Positions 50,001 through 59,000 of a DNA stretch of 64,000 bases are shown piece after piece (within the stretch, counting starts at the first letter, position 1; every line of letters begins with the position of its first letter). The stretch covers positions 14,848,001 to 14,912,000 of the forward strand of contig NC_087099.1 of NCBI RefSeq assembly GCF_963855985.1, in the 5' to 3' direction. The position numbers and the translations under genes are program-made. The stretch comes from Ostrinia nubilalis (Eukaryota > Arthropoda > Insecta > Lepidoptera > Crambidae). A model generated the notes under the pieces. That model had not been told where the DNA came from. It saw only the letters and a list, made by a program, of their open reading frames with translations, and did no database searches.

Positions 50001-53000
50001 ACTACTTTTAGGGTAATATAAATTTTCGTTTTATTACTTTTACCTACCCCTACTCTCTTCATTTCACTCAGAAAAAAAAGTACGTAGATCTACGTATTTT
50101 CTATATGGAAATTGTACCATTTCTACGTAATTTCCTAATCCGTCCTACGACTTTTTCAAAATCCGAGTTGGCAACACTGCATACGCATTCGTTGAGCGCT
50201 CGGCTCAGTATCCGCTGTTGTCGTCTCATTCGCTCCCCCGCTGTTGACTGCGGGGTCGCGCAAGAAACCACTCGGATACCTTAACGCGCGGGGGCCACAC
50301 TGCAGGCGATTTGAATTGCTCGAATAACCTCTCGGGAACTCCAATTATAAATGCAGCATGTCGATCGGTCTTTAGTTGACGTTTCTCGACGTAGTAATCT
50401 TCACATTTTGTTATTTTATTTAGGTAACTTATTACCATCTCAGTACTTGTTTCAGGTTTGAATGACCAAGCCTGAATATATTTAGTTCTTTCTATCGTCT
50501 GTAGTAGTTCGTCTTCTTCACCTGTCCCAGTAATCACCTGTTTAGTTGATTTGCGATGCTTTCGCCGGGAATTTACAGGTTGCCATTTTTCTTGGTCGAT
50601 CATCGATGGTGTGTTTGTATTACCCTCTGAGGGACCTCCTGCCGGGCTATGTGAGGTACGAGGCGTCGTCGCTACAGTTCGGGTAGCCGACCGCTCTCGC
50701 TTATGAAGTGGGGCCGCACCTTTCGTTGCAACCCGTTCTTTACGTTGAGTCGCCCGGCGCGCCCGATCAGTGAGCTTCTGATGCGATGACGGTCCTTCCG
50801 TACTTACAGTTGTCTCAGTCGCACTTGCACTCTCACGTCTAGCGGTTGACACGTTGACCAATACGTCTTTTTCACTCTTAGATTTTGTACAATAATCGTT
50901 CACCTTCGTTGACAGTATGTGGATTACCCTCTTCTGCTCAGTTATGGTGGCTGTATTGTTGTCAATAGTCTGTTGTTGACTATCAATTTTCTTGGTTAGC
51001 GCCTCAATTAGCGATGATTGTGTTGTTATCTTTGCAGCGAGCGTAGTCATCTTCTTTAGCAGCTCACTGAACGCACTTTCTACGTTGAATTTCGACATTT
51101 TTCGCACTATTTTAAATTAAAATCACGGACACTGTGTTCTCGTGACCACGTCTGGGAAGGTACCTTGTAAATGACTGCACATCAAGCTAAAATTGCTGCA
51201 CATATAATTTTTTTATTTTCAGTTTGGTCCTAAGGTTGACTGGAGGAAAATGCCGAAAGGCATTAAGTCCGCCTTATTTACACTGTTTTATGTGCATATA
51301 AGTTTGAAATAAAATAAATATTTTTAAAATGCTGGTCAAAATGTCTGATTTAGCAACAAAATTGTATTAAGTAGACTGATGTGCGGTTTTCTGTACTTGT
51401 GAACATGATAATTTACCTGGAAGACTTCACTGCTGGCACACAGTATGAGCCGGTGGACCGGGTACCCCACGCCTGCCACCTCCAAGACTAGGTCGCTCAT
51501 CAGCTGCTCCGCATACAACGTGGCGATCTTGAGGAGGACGCTCTTGGAGTTGTCCACCTGCTCAAAAATTTAAAACAGAATTAAAATTAATAGTTGGGAA
51601 ATGTTCAGAAGTGGATATCCTGTGGTTGAAATGATGAACACTGACTCATTTAAAAATATTTTTACAAGTTTTTCCAAAGATAGAGATGTGCTTTACAACT
51701 TAACAAAAAAAATATTTTGTTATAAAACATGTTGAAATCTATTTTTAGCTAATCATTAGTTAGGCCACACCCCCAACCTGTGCTTAATAATGTAAACACA
51801 ATATTCAAATAGATTTCAAAGCATTATTTTTAAGCATTTTTACAAATAATTTTATGAGACTAAGCATCTGTTATTGGTGTTCAAAAGAAGTAAACAATGC
51901 AATTTTGCAAGTATGTTTACATTCCATCATATCACTTTCTACAAGCATTTCAAGCAAGGTGTTGTTACCCAAGGAACCATCATATCAAAGTTAGTTCCAA
52001 TAATCGTATGTCTTTTTGTTTACTTCAAAAGTAAGAATATTTTCCTTAAAATTTCCTGATCAAAATGATCTGAATGAGAATTTTTAACACCATAATGGTT
52101 GAGGTAGATGCAGCTTCAGCAAGAGAATGTCTCCAACTTCCTCATTGGCCCTAGAGCAATTCCAAGTATACCATCAATAAAAGCCTAATTAGAGTCATCA
52201 AACCTCTCAGTCATTCAATTAGAGCCATTAGAACTTCATAACTATGAGTTGTTTTCTATGTGTAAGCTGAGGACACGTGTCTCCAGCTGACACATCTGTA
52301 TCTTCGTAAATATTTATGCTACGATAATGTATTATACCTCAAAAATTACAGTCGAATCCAAATAGTAGGCTTTCCACTTTTCAAGACTTTAGCTCAAATA
52401 CTGTTAAAACCACGATCAAAAAACTATGTGCGAGCTGGAGTACCGTGTCTCCAGCTTACACATCTGTATCTTCGTAAATATTTAAGCTACATCAATGTTT
52501 TATATCTCATAAATTAAAGTCGAATAAAAAAACCCGACTTCAATTCTTTCAAAGCTTTATTTCGAACCGTTTTCGAACTACGAACCGATACGTATGTGTA
52601 AGCTGGTGACACGTAACACACGGTGGATTATTAAAACCGTATAAGTTAGAGTTGCGTTTTAAAGATCAAATAATTCGTTATAATTGAAGTACACACGAGA
52701 CATAATTTCAAATCTCTAGGCCTCTTAGTTTCAGAATTAAAAGCCAAAAACTATTTTCCCGCCAAATAATTCAAATAATATGGGTCGACTGCGACGTTGC
52801 CGTTCCGTGCGTCCACTAGAGCAGTCGAATTTGAACCTAAAAACTAGTACTGTTTGAATCATTTTTATTTGTAGTTTAAATCATTTAATTTCGATTATAA
52901 GAATTTTAGACTAGGAGCCGGCTGATTTGTGTATTGAGTACCTAATAACCTATAAAATATTTTGATAATAAGTTTTTATTTTGATCACAATGTTTTATTT

Positions 53001-56000
53001 AATCGAGGCAAAAACATTGCATCTATACTAATATTATAAATGTGAAAGTAACTTTGTCTTGCTTTCACGCCTAAACCACTGAACCAATGATATTATATAA
53101 AAACAAAAGCAGATATGTTATAAGCGCTCGCGCTGTGAATACTCAAATACGTCCCAATTGGGACGTCTTGTGTTTAGTCTTCGTGTGGCCTGCGTCGTGC
53201 GCAATCGCGTGCGTACCACACCATAAGTTCCTGTGTTCTTACCAAAATAAATAAAAAATGCCATCGTGTGTGTTTCGAAAGTGTACCAATTATGACTCTA
53301 AAGTAAACAAAATACAAGGGATCTCTTACCACACGTGATTATGCAAAATTATTTAGTATTTATATTTTCAATTATTTATGCAAACAATCAAGACGCCATC
53401 GCGCCATGCGCCATGTTCAAGTTAAGAAAGAGAAAGCGATCTTGTTTTGACGTTAGAGCGATAAGGATGCGTGCGCTGCGGACATAGATTAGTTAGTGCA
53501 GAATCGTTAAAACTATAGCTATCTCTTTCGTTTGCGTGCTATTTCGTATCTTTTGTTTCACTTATCAGTTACATTTGTCAATGTGTGCAATTTGGAATAG
53601 CTCGGCACGGATTAAAATCGTAATTTCTATGAACGTAACATATCTATAGTTCTGTAATATCATTGCACTGAACAGATTTTGATGAAATTTGGCATAGAAA
53701 TGGTTGAGTCCCGGGAAAGGACGTAGGATAGATTTTATCCCAGTTTTTGAAATATGATAAAGATTTTCATCATTATCATATCATCTGAAAATTATAAATA
53801 ACTTGAAAAAATCGAGTATTCGGGTAGCCCTAGTGATACTCTACCTCTGGGCTTCGGCTTGACAGTACTTTTTTGAAAACCTTGTATAGTTCCAAAATAG
53901 TGAACTGTCCTATCGATGACATTGACAGTGGGGCGCCACCGTCAATACCGGATCGCTGGTTCCGATTTTTGCCATGTTGGAAACCATATAGTTGAACGAT
54001 GGTAGCGCCTCCCTGTCATTGAGTTTGGTGGGACAGTTCAGCCTGGGTCATCTATACAGGTGAACAATGGTGGCGCCCCCTATCAATGTGTTTGGTGGGA
54101 CAGTTCAGTTTAGTGGGTCTTTTATAGCTGAGACGGTTCATTGTTCAATACAATCAATTCTTTCCTCTCTATTATTTTAGGTGCCTTATGTACGTATAGA
54201 TTACGCACATTCTTTTTATATGAACGTAAGGGTGGGATTTAGGGGGTCACAAAACCGGTTTTACCGAAACCGAAAAAAAAACTGTATTCAGACATGGCAA
54301 AACCAGGTTATTCTTGGAAATATAATAGCTAGAATGAAATACTAAAATAACAATCAAAAACGTTTTTATTCAGCTCGATTATTATCACAGATCAATTAAC
54401 ATTTTTAATAATTAAGGTAGATACACTTTACTAGAAATCCGATGATCTACGTTCTTGTCGGGTATCACTAATGAAATAAAATTCCTACTTCATAAAACTA
54501 ATTAATCAGGTAAATTATTTATCACAGATCGATCAACTTTTAATAACCTAGGTAGGGTAAGGTGGGGCACAATGTTACACGGGGTACAATGTTATAATGC
54601 ATATTTCTCCGTCCCTTTCTATTAGTTGTATGATGTTGGTATACACGTTTGTCAAGCTCATAAGAGCTGCTGAACTGAGCCGCTGAACATCATACAACTA
54701 ATAGAAAGGGACGGAGAAATATGCATTGTAACATTGTGCCCCACCTTACCCTATACTTTACTGTGTAGTAGAATACTGGTGATCCACGGTCGGGTCGGGG
54801 AGGTTTCCGGCTTTTTTTTTTTTTTTGAAGGGACGCGCGCTGGTAGCTGGAGGAGCTTTTCCAGCTTCACCAGGCAGAGTGGCGAGTACAGAAGGTACTC
54901 TAGCCGTTTGGCGATCGTCGGTGCGCGTGCCGACGAGGCCGAGTGTGGGCTTCGCGAAGCGAAAGCGAAGACGTTCGCGATCGGGCCGTAGATTCCGGCT
55001 ACTGGGACCGCAATTAACTGGGACAGTGGTCCCAGTCGCTGGATCGATAAAAATTAAATATTTTTCTTCCAGCGACTAGGTTCACTCATAGATAACTTAA
55101 AAAAATATATTATTCATTCCAAAATCGGTATCGTACTAAAAGGACAATGACCAAAAGTGGTCCAAATGTCCACCACTAATGAGACCTATATTGGCTTATG
55201 GTCCATTAAATAGAGATTAACTTTCAGTATGGGACGAAAAATAAATAAACTGTCAGTAAAAAGTTATGACTGTATGAAAAATTGTAGTAGTTTACGCGCT
55301 AATCTCAGGAACTACTGGTCCGATTTGAAAAATTCTTTTTGTTATGGATAGCCCATTTATCAAGGATGGTTTTCGGTTATATAACATCACCCTACAACCA
55401 ATAGGGGCGGAGCAGCGACCACCCGACCATAATTCCAATATTGTTGTCTTTCTTCTGAGTTTTTTTTTTCTTTTAGCGAGAATCTAACACGGCACACTAA
55501 GCGACATGACATAATATGCATAGATTAATCCGAAATGTGCGATGGATAGAATGATATCAAGAACATTAATTTTCAGATGAAAAGGTAAAAACATGACTTT
55601 TCATTCAGTCTTAAACTTTTTACTGACAGCATATTTTTGATTGCGGTTTGGTTATAATGAATCAGTATTTAGTAGACTATTTTACTACATAGGTGGTGGT
55701 TGACATTTGGACCACACTCCATACATTTTTGATCATTGTCCTTTATGAATGGTCCCAGAAAAGTATTTAATTTTTACTGATCTGGCGATTGGGACCGCGG
55801 TCCTAGTTGATTGCGGTCCCAGTTGGCGGAAACCTCGGGTCGGATATCACTCATCCATCAGAGATTCGTAAATCTAATTAATCTATTTAATTACCACAGA
55901 TAAATCATATTTTACTAACTAAACTTCTTAGATTAATCTAATCTAAGCTAAACTCAAACTGTTTCCAGTGTTGCCAGTAGGGTCTTGTCAGAAATTACCA

Positions 56001-59000
56001 GAAATAGAAAAAAAAGTAACCCTCACACGTGCGATTGATATTATTATCATATTGATTCATAAAGCTGATTCGTACTAACAACTTTCATCTTCGACTCTTA
56101 TCTTACCAATCAGCCAAAATTCATACAAAGTGTTAAAATTAATTGGAAATCATCAACATTTTGAGTGTCACGTTTCAATTTAAATAATTTGTAAATTGAC
56201 ACTATTAATATTTTTTTACTGAATAACCTGTAAAAGTTAATTCTACAAATTCCGAAAAATCACCTAAAAGTAACCTTTTCATTAGTGTAACCTAAAAGTA
56301 ACCAAAGCAGTTCAAAAATCAGCTAAAAGGTTACAAAAGTAACCTTCTGGCAACACTGACTGTTTCTCAATATTGCAGTCAACTGTCATCTTTTTTTTTA
56401 ATACAAGTTTTACGGCTATGGATATAGATCCTTACGGCCAATTCTGTGCAAAATGCTGTGTTTCGTCTATTTTGTGATGTCTTAGTAGTGATTGTGATTT
56501 GTGATGTTAATATTGTTAATTTTTTTTTTTCAACAAAAGAAGAAGAATTCAATGAGGGCTTTCGCGATTGGAAAATCCTGAAAGTGCTTCATGAGCTCTA
56601 TCAAACGGTTCAAACGGTATTAATAATAGGTTACAGAATAAACTGGATCTATCCGAAACTTCAATGTTTCCAGCTTCCATACATTTGGTAAAGTCACATT
56701 ATTTTAAAAACTACATATGATATCGTAAAACTGATTACTGATTCTAAAAGTGCTTCACAAGCTCTATCCAATGGTATGGTATCAATAATAGGTTACAGAA
56801 TAAACTGGATCTAACCAAAAATTCAATGTTTCCTTCTTCCATACATTTAGTACTACCACAGTCATGACACTCATCTCTTGACAATATTATAGCAAGTAAA
56901 GCCTAAAACCAATGTTTTTCATTAATAATTTAAAATAAGAATACAATTTACGAGTTTATTTTAAGTATTTATTATTAAATTAAAAAAATTACACTTCTAA
57001 TATTGTGTGTCTGGCATACATTTAGTATGGAAGCTGGAAACATTGAATTTTCAGATAGATCCAGTTTATTCTGTAACTTATTATTGGTACCGTTTGAAAG
57101 AGCTCATTAAGCACTTTCAGGATCAGTAACCAGTTTTTTAATATCTTGTATAGTTAAGAAATAATCGAGTGAGATCACTTAACGTTTCCACCCTGTATAG
57201 TTGTTGCCCATTTTTGCCACTTGACGTGGCAGAATCATGGGACTTCACGGTATTTAAATAAAAATTAAAGTGGTTGCGTTTAGAAACGCCACAAATATTT
57301 GAGTCTTTGGAAACAAGTTCGTTATTATACTTGTATATTAAAATATAATTTTGTTTTACCTAGCCTTTTCTTATTAACACTAGAAAGGCCGCCGTCCCAT
57401 TTTTGTCCCACTCGCGAGTTTGATCGTCTCTAACTTTTTTATTTTTCAACGAAAGTCCATGAAACTTTTTGACTTTTCCTGATTTATTGAATTTTATCGT
57501 TTTTTAATGTTTTTGATAATATAACATTATTAGAAAAAAAATTAAAATCGGTTTTACCTAGAAGCGCCACTGGGTCATTTTTGTCCCACCTTGGTATTTG
57601 CAACAATAATTCGATGAAGAGTCCTTGTTTCGAGTAAATACGAGAATAGGGAGGTGAGGAACGTTTAGGTGACTCGTCACAATGCAGAAATGTAAATATA
57701 TTGTACTAGTTTTTGCCTGTGACTTCACCTAGTGAGAAATTAAGTTTATCATAGAAAGACCTAATTTCTTGACACTTATCGTAGTTATTTGACCAAATAA
57801 CTGGATATTATTGTTAATTATAGACTATGTTATGTTATTCTGAAATATTAACAATAAAACTGCAAAGTTTTATTAAGATCGGCTTAGTATTTTTTGCGTA
57901 AAAGAGTGAAAAAACAACAATCGATCTAACCATGAATCCACACTCACTTAGTTCAAGTTCAAGGCTTATATCCACCCATTCATCCTTCCTATCCGTTCAT
58001 CGGTTCATCCATCCATCAATTCATCAATCTTTATTAACTTTTACATTTATAATATTAGTAGGAAGGTGACTTCAAGACATGGGCCAGTTCATACATTGTA
58101 TGATTTGATACATTTTTAAAATGTGTGACTTATTTTTTTTTTTTAATTAAACATACATACTTTTCATTGTAACTGGTAAAAAACTTCACTGTGTGTGTAC
58201 GGATATAAGAAAAATAACCATACCTATAGAAGTTCCTAAACACATAGTAGACCAGAGAGACAAAAAAACCATACAAAAAAACTTTGTGCAAAATGTGCAC
58301 TATTATTTGTAAGATATTTATTATTTCTTCAAAAAGAATAATGAATAGTTCAATTAGTAATTTCATAATTTTAATACAGTATAACACCATGTAATATGTG
58401 ACTATTTTTATATGAAACCAAAAATATCTGTCTTTTAATAATTCAAAATTAAAATTGAATGTTCATGCCAATGTGGGCATTCATATTTTTTCTTTTTCCT
58501 ACCTACCCGCTTCTGTCTAATAATTTTACCCCGCTATTATTCGCTGCTTTCTACTACTACTAGTCTACGAATTGACGTTGCTCACTCCGGACGCCGTCGC
58601 GCCGCATCGGAGTTACCGCCTCTTCTTGCTGGAACCTTCTATCGTTGAAGTCCACACCGCTGTACTGTACTATAAGCTGGAACTGTTCAGCCGACGCTGA
58701 GAACTGAAATATTGCGTGTTTGTGAAGTGCGCGTTATATGCACCCGCTGCCTTGATCTACGGAGTCAGGGCTGGTCTTTCATCATCTTCCATCTTCGAGG
58801 GCAGACAAGAGATTGGGAACCGCGGTTCACCCCCCGGAAACTGCTGGTGCTGGTGGATTGCAGAACGGGTGAGTGCGCTGTCTGTTCGTAGTAGTAGAAA
58901 GCAGCAATCTTCCCTTTCTTTGATCTCCTTTCTGAAGTATAAAAATACCACGACCTATGGTGAATATTACCCCGCAACCGCTGTGTGAGTAGAATTTACG

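Larger units (their letters stand above)
43268..51165 (-). mobile_element. near full-length CR1/Jockey-group LINE, split twice
   Basis: A minus-strand non-LTR retrotransposon. Its 3' end is the hexamer array (taagaa)n on the plus strand at about 43270-43292. ORF2 C terminus is 43460-43631, ORF2 body 46643-49443, ORF1 50226-51107, and the 5' UTR reaches roughly 51165. Two hAT-like elements interrupt it (43632-46671 and 49444-50179), and removing each with one copy of its duplication gives a continuous frame. The true LINE length is about 4.1 kb. The clade is judged from EN-RT layout and the 3' microsatellite; CR1, Daphne or Jockey are possible. It lies in the intron between BTB-gene exons 42902-42999 and 51417-51557. 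Confidence 0.88.

Noticed and set aside
58716..58988. A 90-codon frame inside the piggyBac-like element
   Set aside because: No domain, and three overlapping frames on both strands are equally open; probably chance.
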